Shown here in pieces: positions 54,593 to 62,630 of a DNA stretch of 64,000 nucleotides. The position numbers and the translations under genes were made by a program. This DNA is from Saprospiraceae bacterium. Its GTDB lineage: Bacteria > Bacteroidota > Bacteroidia > Chitinophagales > Saprospiraceae. The DNA lies in contig JAIYCH010000089.1 in the NCBI GenBank assembly GCA_027488135.1, forward strand, positions 124,001 to 188,000, in the 5' to 3' direction. The notes under the pieces were generated by a model. That model was not told where the DNA came from. It saw nothing but the letters and a program-made list of their open reading frames with translations, and did no database searches. The number at the start of each line of letters is the position of its first letter. Positions within the stretch are counted from its first letter, which is position 1.

Positions 54593-55929
54593 ATTAATTT
54601 TTGTAAATCAGCTAAAGCCATTAAAAATTGGAAATACCTAAGGTTTTCCTGAAGTAAAGCAGTGGTATATTGATTTTGAGCATCGTACATTTCCAACAAG
54701 GAAACCGTCCCATTCTGAAATCCCTTTTCTGTAAGCCTTAAATAAGTAGCTGATGTACTAACTTGTTTTTCCATGGCCATAAAAGCTGCTTTTGAGGAAA
54801 GCAACTTGTTCTTTGCTACATCAATAGCTAATTTATCCTGCTGCTCAACCAATACTTTGTTCCATTCCAACGCCTTGATATCCAATTGAATCTGTTCGCC
54901 CTTAATTTTATTTATTTTATTTGTCCACAAAGGCATGGAAAGCTGTAACCCTCCCATAATATAAACGCTTTTCTTATTGAATTGCCATTTGAATTCCTGT
55001 GATCCAATATCAGAAAATAAGCTAATCTGGGGCATAAAATATTGTTGGTTCCTTTTTTCCATTAAGGATTGAATGGATAAGCCCAACGAGATTTTATTTA
55101 ATAGCGGATTTGATGAAACATAATTCATCCCCTCTACATCCCCCAATTTATCAACTATAAAACCTGGCTTTTCGAAACTAAGATCCTCTTCATTTTCCCT
55201 GTTCAACAAAAATTTCAAGTAAAGTCTGGCATTATCCACATTATATTCCGCTTCTTTCAATTTGGACTGAATCATAGTAATCTCATTTTCAGCCCTTAGT
55301 ATCTGAGAAGGGATTGCCTTACCCTCACGGACTAAAATTTGAACCGTTTGTAAAGATTTATCAAGCAAATTATTGGTATTAGCTAAGATTTTTTGACTTT
55401 CTAAAGCTAAACCATATTGGTAATAAGCCATTTTCACAGCCAAAATCAAATCTTTTTTATAAATTTCAATCTCATTTTCCTGTAATTGAATTTCTTGAAT
55501 TCTCACTTCCTTTTGAAGCAAAAGATCTTTGTTGAAAATGGGATAAGAAATTCTAACTCTACCATCATAAAAATTATTAGGCAAAAATTGATTTTCTACA
55601 TTCTCCACTTGTGGAAATTGCGTGCTTTGAGTTAACCTATTCAGCGTGCTATAGACTGGATTCAATAAATCACCTATGGGTAAATCAATAGCCCGTCCTC
55701 CCAAAGCCAGGGTGTATGAAAATGAAAAGTCTGCAGACGGTTTAAATCTTTTTTCCGCTTCTTTTAAAGCCAATCTACTTTTGGCAAGGGGAATATTTTT
55801 CTGTTTCAACACAAGATTTTGCTGAATAGCCTCATCAATATACTGGTCCAGCAGTGATTTTTGAGAAATAACTAACTTTGGAAGGCAAAGAATGAGAAGA
55901 AATAGAAAAAAGCGAGGTAAATATTTCAT
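54589..55929 (-). CDS. TolC family outer-membrane channel (second operon)
   Basis: A 446-residue OEP-family channel. The signal peptide (FLFLLILCLPKLVIS) is followed by LDQYIDEAIQQNLVLKQKNI and long helical segments, with LRLTEKGFQNGTVSLLEMYD in the second repeat. It lies 17 bp after tetR and overlaps the adaptor gene by 4 bp, forming tetR-tolC-adaptor-permease, the same order as the first efflux operon. Confidence 0.92.
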   Translation of the reverse strand: MKYLPRFFLFLLILCLPKLVISQKSLLDQYIDEAIQQNLVLKQKNIPLAKSRLALKEAEKRFKPSADFSFSYTLALGGRAIDLPIGDLLNPVYSTLNRLTQSTQFPQVENVENQFLPNNFYDGRVRISYPIFNKDLLLQKEVRIQEIQLQENEIEIYKKDLILAVKMAYYQYGLALESQKILANTNNLLDKSLQTVQILVREGKAIPSQILRAENEITMIQSKLKEAEYNVDNARLYLKFLLNRENEEDLSFEKPGFIVDKLGDVEGMNYVSSNPLLNKISLGLSIQSLMEKRNQQYFMPQISLFSDIGSQEFKWQFNKKSVYIMGGLQLSMPLWTNKINKIKGEQIQLDIKALEWNKVLVEQQDKLAIDVAKNKLLSSKAAFMAMEKQVSTSATYLRLTEKGFQNGTVSLLEMYDAQNQYTTALLQENLRYFQFLMALADLQKLI

Positions 55930-55946
55930 TTTTCGTAAATATGAAA

Positions 55947-56564
55947 TTAAGATTTAATTAGTAAATGGCTGAAAATAGCAAACGATCGTTGAATGATAGT
56001 ATCCGGATCAGATAAACCAATCCTTAATCCCCTTTTTTTTATGGAAATGGTAACTAATCCATGAACAGTGCTCCAAACGAGGTAGGAAAGCGACTCCAAA
56101 TCCGTTTCTATGATGAGACCTTGCTTGATACAATTGGCAATGATTGATCTCAAATAGTCAAAAGCTGTTTTACCCTCTATCCAGTTCGTATCCTCAAGAT
56201 AATTCAGGAAATCAATCGGTGCTTCCATTATAAACATCAAGTCATAGAGTTCGGGATTTTCCATTGCAAACTGAACATAAATTTGCCCAAGCGCTATGAG
56301 TTGATCCATTGGATTCTTATGCATTTCCGACGCATTCAAATACCTTACCAATTCAGCGAAGGCTTCAGAATGAATCGTATAAAAAATTTCATTTTTGTCC
56401 TTAAAATGTTGATAAATGGTAGATGGACTATATTCTATTTTCTCTGCAATATTTCTTATGGTAGTAGCTTCAAATCCTTTCAAGAGAAATAATTCCCTTG
56501 CAACAGCCAAAATAGATTGCCTGGTATCTAATCGTTCTCGAATTCTTCTTTCTGACACCCCCAT
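55947..56564 (-). CDS. TetR/AcrR family transcriptional regulator (second efflux operon)
   Basis: A 205-residue regulator with the TetR helix-turn-helix (about 10-57: TRQSILAVARELFLLKGFEA, TIRNIAEKIEYSPSTIYQHF) and a C-terminal TetR_C domain (about 80-200). It heads the second efflux operon and probably represses it. A repeated AAC-N-TTGTT element (56569-56596) lies directly upstream of its ATG and is a likely operator. It is divergent from the ECF sigma operon, with 116 bp between the starts. Confidence 0.93.
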   Translation of the reverse strand: MGVSERRIRERLDTRQSILAVARELFLLKGFEATTIRNIAEKIEYSPSTIYQHFKDKNEIFYTIHSEAFAELVRYLNASEMHKNPMDQLIALGQIYVQFAMENPELYDLMFIMEAPIDFLNYLEDTNWIEGKTAFDYLRSIIANCIKQGLIIETDLESLSYLVWSTVHGLVTISIKKRGLRIGLSDPDTIIQRSFAIFSHLLIKS

Positions 56565-56568
56565 TTAA

Positions 56569-56596
56569 AACGTTGTTTTTTTTTAGAACATTGTTC
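56569..56596. promoter_or_regulatory. Repeated/palindromic element, putative TetR operator
   Basis: GAACATTGTTC (56586-56596) is a perfect 5-1-5 palindrome, and a near copy of its core, AACGTTGTT (56569-56577), sits 18 bp away from AACATTGTT. The pair begins 5 bp upstream of the tetR ATG, which fits autorepression. It is weaker than the long repeat of the first operon. Confidence 0.45.
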
Positions 56597-56637
56597 ATTA
56601 AAAAAAAGTTTAATGTAAATATTAAAAAATGCAACCA

Positions 56638-56665
56638 TTGTCAAATTATTCAGTCATTAGAATTG
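56638..56665 (+). promoter_or_regulatory. Putative promoter of the ECF sigma operon
   Basis: TTG (56638-56640), a 17-base spacer, then TAGAATTG (56658-56665), one mismatch from TAnnTTTG. It lies 15 bp before the sigma factor ATG. Confidence 0.4.
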
Positions 56666-56680
56666 AAACAAGGGTAAAAA

Positions 56681-57229
56681 ATGGAACAACCCAATACAGA
56701 CGACATTCACAGCTTGGTTAAAAAATGTTTGCAGGGTAATCACAAGGCGCAATATGACCTTTATCATGCCTTTTCAAAAGCAATGTATAATACATGTCTC
56801 CGATTTTTGAGTGACAGCAGGGATGCAGAAGAAGCATTGCAAAATGCATTTATCCTTATTTTCAAAAATCTGGAATCTTTTAGAGGAGATGCTACCATTG
56901 GTGCCTGGATAAAAAAAATTGTCATTCATCAATGTATAAATAAGTTGAAGGAAAAAAACCTGGTATTCCAGGATTTAAGTCCCTATCATTATGAAATACC
57001 TCATGAAGAAAGCAATTATGAGCAGCTTGAATATAATCATAACATGATTCTAATGATAAACGAAGCTGTCGCAGCGTTGCCGACGGGTTATAAAACGGTT
57101 TGTAATCTTTATCTTTTTGAGGGTTACGATCACGAAGAAATTGCCAGTATCCTTAATATTTCTGTGGCCACTTCAAAATCGCAATATAGCAGAGCAAAAC
57201 AAAAAATCAGAGAAACCCTAAAAAAATGA
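56681..57229 (+). CDS. ECF-type RNA polymerase sigma factor
   Basis: A 182-residue sigma-70 family factor of the extracytoplasmic function type. Region 2 (about 22-90) reads DLYHAFSKAMYNTCLRFLSD, AEEALQNAFILIFKNLESF and GAWIKKIVIHQCINKLK. Region 4 (about 125-178) reads LPTGYKTVCNLYLFEGYDHE and EIASILNISVATSKSQYSRA. It directs RNA polymerase to a special promoter set. The next gene, a single-span membrane protein, overlaps it by 4 bp (ATGA) and is a candidate anti-sigma factor. Confidence 0.95.
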   Translation: MEQPNTDDIHSLVKKCLQGNHKAQYDLYHAFSKAMYNTCLRFLSDSRDAEEALQNAFILIFKNLESFRGDATIGAWIKKIVIHQCINKLKEKNLVFQDLSPYHYEIPHEESNYEQLEYNHNMILMINEAVAALPTGYKTVCNLYLFEGYDHEEIASILNISVATSKSQYSRAKQKIRETLKK

Positions 57230-57762
57230 ATAAAATAGATGATTTAGAAAAATTTGTTCAACAACAAAGGGAATTATTCGATGTAAAAATTCCTGATGAG
57301 AAAATTTGGAAAAATATTTCCAAACAGGTTAAAACAAATAGGACGCCTACCGTATGGTTTCAAGCAAGTATTTTTAGACGTATTGCTGCTGGTTTTACCT
57401 TACTCGTTATTGGAGGTTCTATTGGTTTTCTCATTGCAAATAAAAAGGAATCACCTCTTTGGAATGTCGGTATAGCCTCGGAACCGTTTATAGATTTTGA
57501 AATGGTATCGAAAAAGAGCATTAACGAAAAACTTTTTCAACTAAGGGAGTTAAATGCAGAGGAAAGCATTTTTTCAGATTTACAACAATTGGACAGATCC
57601 ATGGAGGAATTAAAAAAAGAACTGGATCGTATTCCTTCTGGTCAGGAAAAAATTATTTTAGAACAGCTCAAACGGGGATATCAAACGAAAATTGACATTC
57701 TTGACAAGATTATTTATCGATTAGAGTCAAAAACACAAAAACAAGATGAAAAAGCAATTTAA
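57226..57762 (+). CDS. Single-span membrane protein, candidate anti-sigma factor
   Basis: A 178-residue protein. An N-terminal cytoplasmic part (1-46: FVQQQRELFDVKIPDEKIW) is followed by one membrane helix (about 50-70: IAAGFTLLVIGGSIGFLIAN) and a C-terminal outside part with two long helices likely to form a coiled coil (about 95-175). The layout is that of an anti-sigma factor, but no zinc (HxxxCxxC) motif is present and I do not recognise a named family. The inference rests on overlap with the sigma gene upstream (4 bp) and with the exported protein gene downstream (17 bp). Confidence 0.75.
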   Translation: MNKIDDLEKFVQQQRELFDVKIPDEKIWKNISKQVKTNRTPTVWFQASIFRRIAAGFTLLVIGGSIGFLIANKKESPLWNVGIASEPFIDFEMVSKKSINEKLFQLRELNAEESIFSDLQQLDRSMEELKKELDRIPSGQEKIILEQLKRGYQTKIDILDKIIYRLESKTQKQDEKAI

Positions 57763-58798
57763 AGTTATCAGTCTGGCTATCGCATCCTTTATACTACCTT
57801 TGGTAATGGAAGCCAATGGAGTTAAAGAAACATTTACCAAAAAAATAACGGAAGAATTTAATATCAGCTCCAATGGTAAAACAAGTATCTCCAATAAATA
57901 TGGGCATGTTGTATTAAATAATTGGGATAAAGATGCTGTTAAAATTATAGTTCAAATTGAAGTAAAAGCTTCCAATAAAAATGCCGCAAATGATTTATTT
58001 GATGGTATAAAAATTGATTTTTCCAATAGTTCATCCAACGTAAGTGCGATCACTGTTCTACAATTTAATATACAAAATCAAAATAATATAATAAACTCAT
58101 TAGGAGATCTACTTTCTTCAATGATTGATAAGTCTTCCAGTAATGAATTCAGAATTAATTATGAGGTATGGCTTCCTTTTGAAAACAGTGTGGATATAAA
58201 CCTTAAATATGGAAATTTAACGGCAAAATCCATTGGTGGCAATGCAAATATTGATGTAAAGTATGGTAATTTCATATTAAATGATGTGAAAGGCAATACA
58301 AATATCCTACTTGGCTATGGGAATGGCACCATGGGAAAGGCAAAAAATGTCAATGCTGAAATTAAATATAGCCATCTGAAAGCGGAGGAAATAAAAAAGG
58401 CAGATTTAATTACAAAATATTCTACTGTGAATATATTAAATGCCAGTATTTTAAAAATAAGTTCCGGTTATGATACTTATAAGATTGGGGGGATAGAAAG
58501 CATAGAAATAGATGCAAAATATGGTGGATATTCCCTTTCCTTAGGCCAACAGGTGGAGAAAGTAAGTTTATATGGTAGTTATACTGGATTTAATATAAAA
58601 ATGCCCGATGACAATGCCTTTGAATTTTATACCATTGGTAAATATGCTTCATTTAAATTCCCCTCCCCAGTACATTTTAATCTTAAAAGGGTTGAATCAT
58701 CTACAAAAGAATACAAGGGATATTATAAAACGGCCCGAGGGTTTTTTCTTCAGGCAGAGTTAAACTATGGAAGTTTAGTCATTGACGCGCCCATTTAA
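57746..58798 (+). CDS. Exported DUF4097-like beta-helix protein
   Basis: A 350-residue protein with a signal peptide (VISLAIASFILPLVMEANG, about 5-24). A repeated short-strand pattern follows: VDINLKYGNLTAKSIGGNAN, then IDVKYGNFILNDVKGN, IEIDAKYGGYSLSLG. Such KYG-x-(FLV) repeats are typical of the DUF4097/adhesin-like beta-solenoid proteins. In Bacteroidota such proteins are often encoded next to ECF sigma and anti-sigma genes. It overlaps the preceding membrane protein gene by 17 bp. Role inferred: envelope or surface component under the sigma factor, possibly a stress sensor or shield. Confidence 0.82.
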   Translation: MKKQFKVISLAIASFILPLVMEANGVKETFTKKITEEFNISSNGKTSISNKYGHVVLNNWDKDAVKIIVQIEVKASNKNAANDLFDGIKIDFSNSSSNVSAITVLQFNIQNQNNIINSLGDLLSSMIDKSSSNEFRINYEVWLPFENSVDINLKYGNLTAKSIGGNANIDVKYGNFILNDVKGNTNILLGYGNGTMGKAKNVNAEIKYSHLKAEEIKKADLITKYSTVNILNASILKISSGYDTYKIGGIESIEIDAKYGGYSLSLGQQVEKVSLYGSYTGFNIKMPDDNAFEFYTIGKYASFKFPSPVHFNLKRVESSTKEYKGYYKTARGFFLQAELNYGSLVIDAPI

Positions 58799-58858
58799 TT
58801 TATAACTTAAAAAGGAACCATTTTTTGTTTTTAATGTTATTAAAATAAAACAATTACC

Positions 58859-59284
58859 ATGGTTGACAAGATTTTAAATCTCTTAGACGACGCTAAAAAC
58901 AATATAAAAAACCAGGCAGAGAATATTTCAGCCAGCGCCAAACATCAATACGAAAAAATGGTTGAAGACTGGATTCAAATCATTCCACAAATTGAAGAAT
59001 CAGGCTTGCAGTTATATAGTTTTTCATTTAGCGCTTCCTTAAATCCGTCTATTGATGCAGAATTCAGAGGAAAATGTGTTGACTTCCCTTTAGAAAAATG
59101 GGAAGAACTCATTTCGCTGAATGAAAAAAATAAAAGTTTAGCTCTGGTTTACAATACCTTAAAGTCAACTTTTAAAATGTATCATAAAATTAAGCCAGAA
59201 ATGCCCGAGGATTTTTATCTTCGTCTTCGCATTAAGTTAAGTCCTGAAATACGTGTGTATATCGGAGAGCCCCCTATTGCGTAG
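58859..59284 (+). CDS. Unknown protein upstream of rlmH
   Basis: A 141-residue protein without signal peptide or membrane helix. The first 45 residues are helical and charged (ILNLLDDAKNNIKNQAENIS); the rest has a mixed strand pattern (LQLYSFSFSASLNPSIDAEF, then FYLRLRIKLSPEIRVYIGEP). I do not recognise the family and see no catalytic signature. rlmH follows after 6 bp, so it is probably the first gene of the run with rlmH, rhomboid, YdcF and NUDIX. About 60 bp separate it from the sigma operon. Confidence 0.75.
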   Translation: MVDKILNLLDDAKNNIKNQAENISASAKHQYEKMVEDWIQIIPQIEESGLQLYSFSFSASLNPSIDAEFRGKCVDFPLEKWEELISLNEKNKSLALVYNTLKSTFKMYHKIKPEMPEDFYLRLRIKLSPEIRVYIGEPPIA

Positions 59285-59290
59285 AAGTTA

Positions 59291-59764
59291 GTGAAAATAG
59301 AAGCCTGGTTTATTGGAAAAACATCCCCCGCCTACCTACAAATAGGGTTAGATGATTTTACAGGAAGAATTAAGAAATACGTCCCCTTTGAAACAGTCAT
59401 CATTTCTGATATTAAGGAGGCGGGTAGCTATGCGTCAAAAGACAGACTTCTTAAAGAAGGAGAAAAAGTATTTCAAAAATTAACCCCACAAGATTATTTA
59501 ATACTGCTCGATGAAGGTGGAAAAGAATTTTCTTCTGTACAATTTTCTCAATTTATTGAGAAAGAGTTAAATAAGTCTTACAAAAAGCTTATATTTCTTG
59601 TGGGTGGCTCATTTGGATTTTCCCCTGAATTACAGCAGCGGGCGAATCTTAAAATTTCATTATCCAAAATGACCTTTTCACATCAAATGGTAAGGTTATT
59701 TTTTTTAGAACAAATCTACAGAGGGTTCACTATATTAAATAACGAACCTTATCACAATGCCTAA
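59291..59764 (+). CDS. rlmH: 23S rRNA (pseudouridine1915-N3)-methyltransferase
   Basis: RlmH is a SPOUT (knotted) methyltransferase acting on helix 69 of the 70S ribosome. The 157-residue protein begins with a GTG codon (MKIEAWFIGKTSPAYL) and contains YLILLDEGGKEFSS, LIFLVGGSFGFSP (SAM-binding knot), LSLSKMTFSHQMVRLFFLEQ and the C-terminal NNEPYHNA. These are nearly invariant in the family and length is normal. It lies 6 bp after an unknown gene and 15 bp before the rhomboid gene. Confidence 0.97.
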   Translation: MKIEAWFIGKTSPAYLQIGLDDFTGRIKKYVPFETVIISDIKEAGSYASKDRLLKEGEKVFQKLTPQDYLILLDEGGKEFSSVQFSQFIEKELNKSYKKLIFLVGGSFGFSPELQQRANLKISLSKMTFSHQMVRLFFLEQIYRGFTILNNEPYHNA

Positions 59765-59779
59765 ATCTTGTAAGAAAAT

Positions 59780-60430
59780 ATGGAGAATCTAAGTCTGACC
59801 CTTTTACTGGTAATCATTATTGGTTTTATTTCTTGGCAAGGTTTTAATAAAGATCAGGTAAAAGCGAGGTTGCTGTTTCATCCTTATGCCATAAAATACA
59901 ATGGTGAATGGGTGCGATTTATCACCCATGCTTTCATTCATGCCGATTGGAATCATCTCCTAATCAATTTATTTGTTTTATATCAATTTGGCGAAGTAGC
60001 CGAAAGGTTCTTTAGTTACCTTTTTGGTGCCGAATATGCTTCTCTGGTATTTGTCTTATTTTTCCTTGGAGCGGTAATTTTCTCCAGCATACCTGACTAT
60101 TTCAAGCACCAGGATAATCCATCTTATGGATCTTTGGGTGCAAGTGGAGCTACTTCAGCCTTAGTTTTTGTTTATATAGTTCAAGATCCATGGAATTGGT
60201 TTCTTTTTCCTCCCCTTCCCGCTTTATTTTTAGGCATTGCTTATTTGTACTATTCCTCTTATATGGACAAAATGGGGGGAGATAATATTGGACATAATGC
60301 GCATTTTTGGGGAGCTACCTTTGGCTTAGCTTTTGCCTTTATTTCTGCCAGTATTTTAAAACCCGAATTTATTCAATACTTCATAGCCAAACTGTTGGAA
60401 GGACCTAGTTGGCCTACTTTTTTACAGTAA
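59780..60430 (+). CDS. Rhomboid family intramembrane serine protease
   Basis: A 216-residue membrane protein with six predicted helices. The rhomboid signature is intact: WVRFITHAFIHADWNHLLIN in the first loop and helix 2, the catalytic Ser in GASGATSALVF, and the catalytic His in GHNAHFWGATFG. It cleaves substrates inside the membrane; none can be named here. It sits in the run rlmH-rhomboid-YdcF with 15-bp gaps on both sides. Confidence 0.93.
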   Translation: MENLSLTLLLVIIIGFISWQGFNKDQVKARLLFHPYAIKYNGEWVRFITHAFIHADWNHLLINLFVLYQFGEVAERFFSYLFGAEYASLVFVLFFLGAVIFSSIPDYFKHQDNPSYGSLGASGATSALVFVYIVQDPWNWFLFPPLPALFLGIAYLYYSSYMDKMGGDNIGHNAHFWGATFGLAFAFISASILKPEFIQYFIAKLLEGPSWPTFLQ

Positions 60431-60445
60431 TTTAATATTAACCTT

Positions 60446-61219
60446 ATGTTTTTCATTCTATCAAAGATTTTTGCCTTTTGTATTAAACCCATTGTTTGGA
60501 TTATAGCTTGCTTTTTACTTTCATTCTTCTTGAAAAATGAAAAACGTAAACGCTCTTTTTTCTTATCGGGTTTGATTTTGCTCATACTTTTAACCAATGG
60601 CGCTGTTTTTCAAGGTGTTGTTCAAAGGTGGGAACCTGAACCTGTCACCATAAATGATTTGGAAAAAAAATATGATTTTATTATTTTACTTGGAGGATAT
60701 AGTGATTTCCAAACGGCCATGGGCAAATCTGAATTTCAGTTAGGACTAAAAGGTGGTAACAGGTTAATTTCCGCTTTAAATTTATACAAAAAAGGCATTG
60801 GAACAAAAATTATACTTACAGGTGGTTCAGGCAAATTATTGGGTGACAAATTTGGGGAAGCAGAATACGTTGCTCCCTTTTTAAAAACCCTAGGTCTGCC
60901 AGACAGTGCCTTCATTGTAGAGAATAAATCCAGAAACACCTGGGAAAATGCCATTTTTTCAAAGCAAATAGTAGATTCTCTTCAAAAAAATGCCACTTGT
61001 TTACTGGTAACCAGTGCCTTACACATGCCAAGATCAAAAGCTTGTTATGATAAGGCGGGACTTCCTACCACCATTTTCCCAACGGATTACTACAGTCAAA
61101 AACATGATAATCTGTTAAAGTTATTTTTTGAACCTTCCTCTTCAAAATTATTTGCCTGGGAAGCACTCCTTCATGAATGGATTGGGGTCATAACTTATAA
61201 AATCAAAGGCTATAATTAA
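60446..61219 (+). CDS. YdcF/DUF218 family membrane protein
   Basis: A 257-residue protein with two N-terminal membrane helices (about 3-30 and 36-54) and an outside DUF218 domain: YDFIILLGGYSDFQTA, GTKIILTGGSGK and ENKSRNTWENAIFSK, then ALHMPRSKACYDKAGL. Members include SanA and ElyC, linked to envelope integrity and peptidoglycan or lipid-carrier handling; biochemical function is not settled. It follows the rhomboid gene by 15 bp and precedes the NUDIX gene by 4 bp. Confidence 0.92.
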   Translation: MFFILSKIFAFCIKPIVWIIACFLLSFFLKNEKRKRSFFLSGLILLILLTNGAVFQGVVQRWEPEPVTINDLEKKYDFIILLGGYSDFQTAMGKSEFQLGLKGGNRLISALNLYKKGIGTKIILTGGSGKLLGDKFGEAEYVAPFLKTLGLPDSAFIVENKSRNTWENAIFSKQIVDSLQKNATCLLVTSALHMPRSKACYDKAGLPTTIFPTDYYSQKHDNLLKLFFEPSSSKLFAWEALLHEWIGVITYKIKGYN

Positions 61220-61223
61220 TACT

Positions 61224-61769
61224 ATGACAGATTGGAAAACCATTTCTAAAAAAGAAGTGTACGAAAATGCCTGGATTGAGGTAAGTCACCACGAAGTAAT
61301 CAATCCATCAGGAAACCCAGGAATATATGGTGTGGTACATTTTCATAATAAGGCTATTGGTATTTTAGCTATAGATGAGCAACTGAATATAGTTTTAGTG
61401 GGACAAGACAGATATCCATTAAATGCCTATTGCTGGGAAATTCCAGAAGGAGGTTGCCCCATTGGAGAGGATAATCTATCGACGGCGAAGCGTGAATTGA
61501 AGGAGGAAACGGGCCTTGAAGCTAAAGAATGGTTGCCCCTTTGTACTTTTCACTTATCAAACTCTGTTACTGACGAAGTGGGGCAATTGTTTTTAGCAAG
61601 GCAACTCACAGCGGGCGAATCAAATCCGGAGGAAACAGAAAATTTAAGTGTCAAAAAAGTAAGCCTGGAGGATGCATTAAATCAAATTGAAGCTGGCGAA
61701 ATAACAGATGCCATTACTATTATTGGTGTTTACAAACTGGCCTTGATGAAAGCAAAAGGAGAACTCTAA
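61224..61769 (+). CDS. NUDIX hydrolase, ADP-ribose pyrophosphatase-like
   Basis: A 181-residue NUDIX hydrolase. The Nudix box is complete with the GX5EX7REUXEEXGU pattern (from GGCPIGE through RELKEETGL). The preceding ENAWIEVSHHEVINPSG and NAYCWEIPEGG match ADP-sugar or ADP-ribose pyrophosphatases. It removes nucleoside diphosphate sugars; the exact substrate is not proven. It is the last gene of the run and is convergent with ftsE, with a 111-bp gap that holds no clear terminator. Confidence 0.93.
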   Translation: MTDWKTISKKEVYENAWIEVSHHEVINPSGNPGIYGVVHFHNKAIGILAIDEQLNIVLVGQDRYPLNAYCWEIPEGGCPIGEDNLSTAKRELKEETGLEAKEWLPLCTFHLSNSVTDEVGQLFLARQLTAGESNPEETENLSVKKVSLEDALNQIEAGEITDAITIIGVYKLALMKAKGEL

Positions 61770-61880
61770 ACAGAAATAATATCAGGTTAATAAAATTTTA
61801 TAACGCCTGAATTTCTACTTAACCAATTCAACATTCACCGTACGATTAATTAACCTAAAACATAAATTTTCAATACTTTA

Positions 61881-62567
61881 TTATACCCCTAATTCCTGAT
61901 CGTCATAAATTCTCCCATTCACGCATCGAATAATTCTGGCTGGAAAAGTTTCCAGAATCCTGTAATCATGGGTGGCAAACAAAACGGCGGTATTATTTTT
62001 TTTTGAAATCTCTCTTAATAGCATGAGAATATCATCGGAAGTATCAGGGTCTAAATTTCCCGTTGGCTCGTCTGCTAAGATAATTTCCGGACTATTTACC
62101 AGGGCACGGGCAATGACTACCCTTTGCTGTTCCCCTCCGGAAAGTTGGTGAGGCATTGATTTTAACATACCGGTCAAACCCACCTGTTCCAAAACGGTAT
62201 TTATCCGATGGGTTCTCTGCACCTTATCACTCCAGCCTGTGGCTTGAAGCACAAAATCAAGATTATCTTCTACATTTCTGTCTGTGAGAAGATTAAAATC
62301 TTGAAAAACAATACCTAATTTTTTTCTCAGAGATGGAATTGTTTTTCTGTTTAACTTGGTGAGATCGAAACCTGCCACATCGCCCATACCTTTTTTAAGC
62401 GGTAAAGCTGCATATAAGACCTTCAATAAACTAGATTTTCCACTGCCCGTTTTACCGATGAGATAAGTAAACTCACCGGAATGTATTCTTACATTAACTT
62501 GTTGCAAAATCAATTTATCTTCCTGAAAAATAGAAGCATCTTGCATGCGAACAATTTGTTGAGACAT
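61881..62567 (-). CDS. ftsE: Cell-division ABC transporter ATP-binding protein FtsE
   Basis: A 228-residue ABC ATPase. Walker A is GKTGSGKSS, the Q-loop region [19 protein letters not shown] matches FtsE (FQDFKLL), the signature is LSGGEQQRV, Walker B is [11 protein letters not shown], and the H-loop is FATHDYRIL. With FtsX it regulates peptidoglycan hydrolases at the septum. ftsX is not adjacent: the genes on both sides are on the other strand. LolD-type ATPases are close relatives, so the symbol is likely but not certain. Confidence 0.88.
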   Translation of the reverse strand: MSQQIVRMQDASIFQEDKLILQQVNVRIHSGEFTYLIGKTGSGKSSLLKVLYAALPLKKGMGDVAGFDLTKLNRKTIPSLRKKLGIVFQDFNLLTDRNVEDNLDFVLQATGWSDKVQRTHRINTVLEQVGLTGMLKSMPHQLSGGEQQRVVIARALVNSPEIILADEPTGNLDPDTSDDILMLLREISKKNNTAVLFATHDYRILETFPARIIRCVNGRIYDDQELGV

Positions 62568-62586
62568 ATATATTGTTTTAATTTGA

Positions 62587-62594
62587 CAAATTTA
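62587..62594 (-). promoter_or_regulatory. Putative -7 element (TAnnTTTG) for ftsE
   Basis: On the minus strand TAAATTTG matches the -7 consensus, 19 bp before the ftsE ATG. No -33 element was found at the normal spacing. Confidence 0.4.
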
Positions 62595-62630
62595 CTATTT
62601 ATATTGTAGTATTGGGATGAAAATACTGCC

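Noticed and set aside
61784-61856. Inverted repeat AGGTTAAT / ATTAACCT between the convergent NUDIX and ftsE genes
   Set aside because: The arms are only 8 bp, AT-rich and 57 bp apart, with no T-run; this is expected by chance in such DNA and does not look like a terminator.
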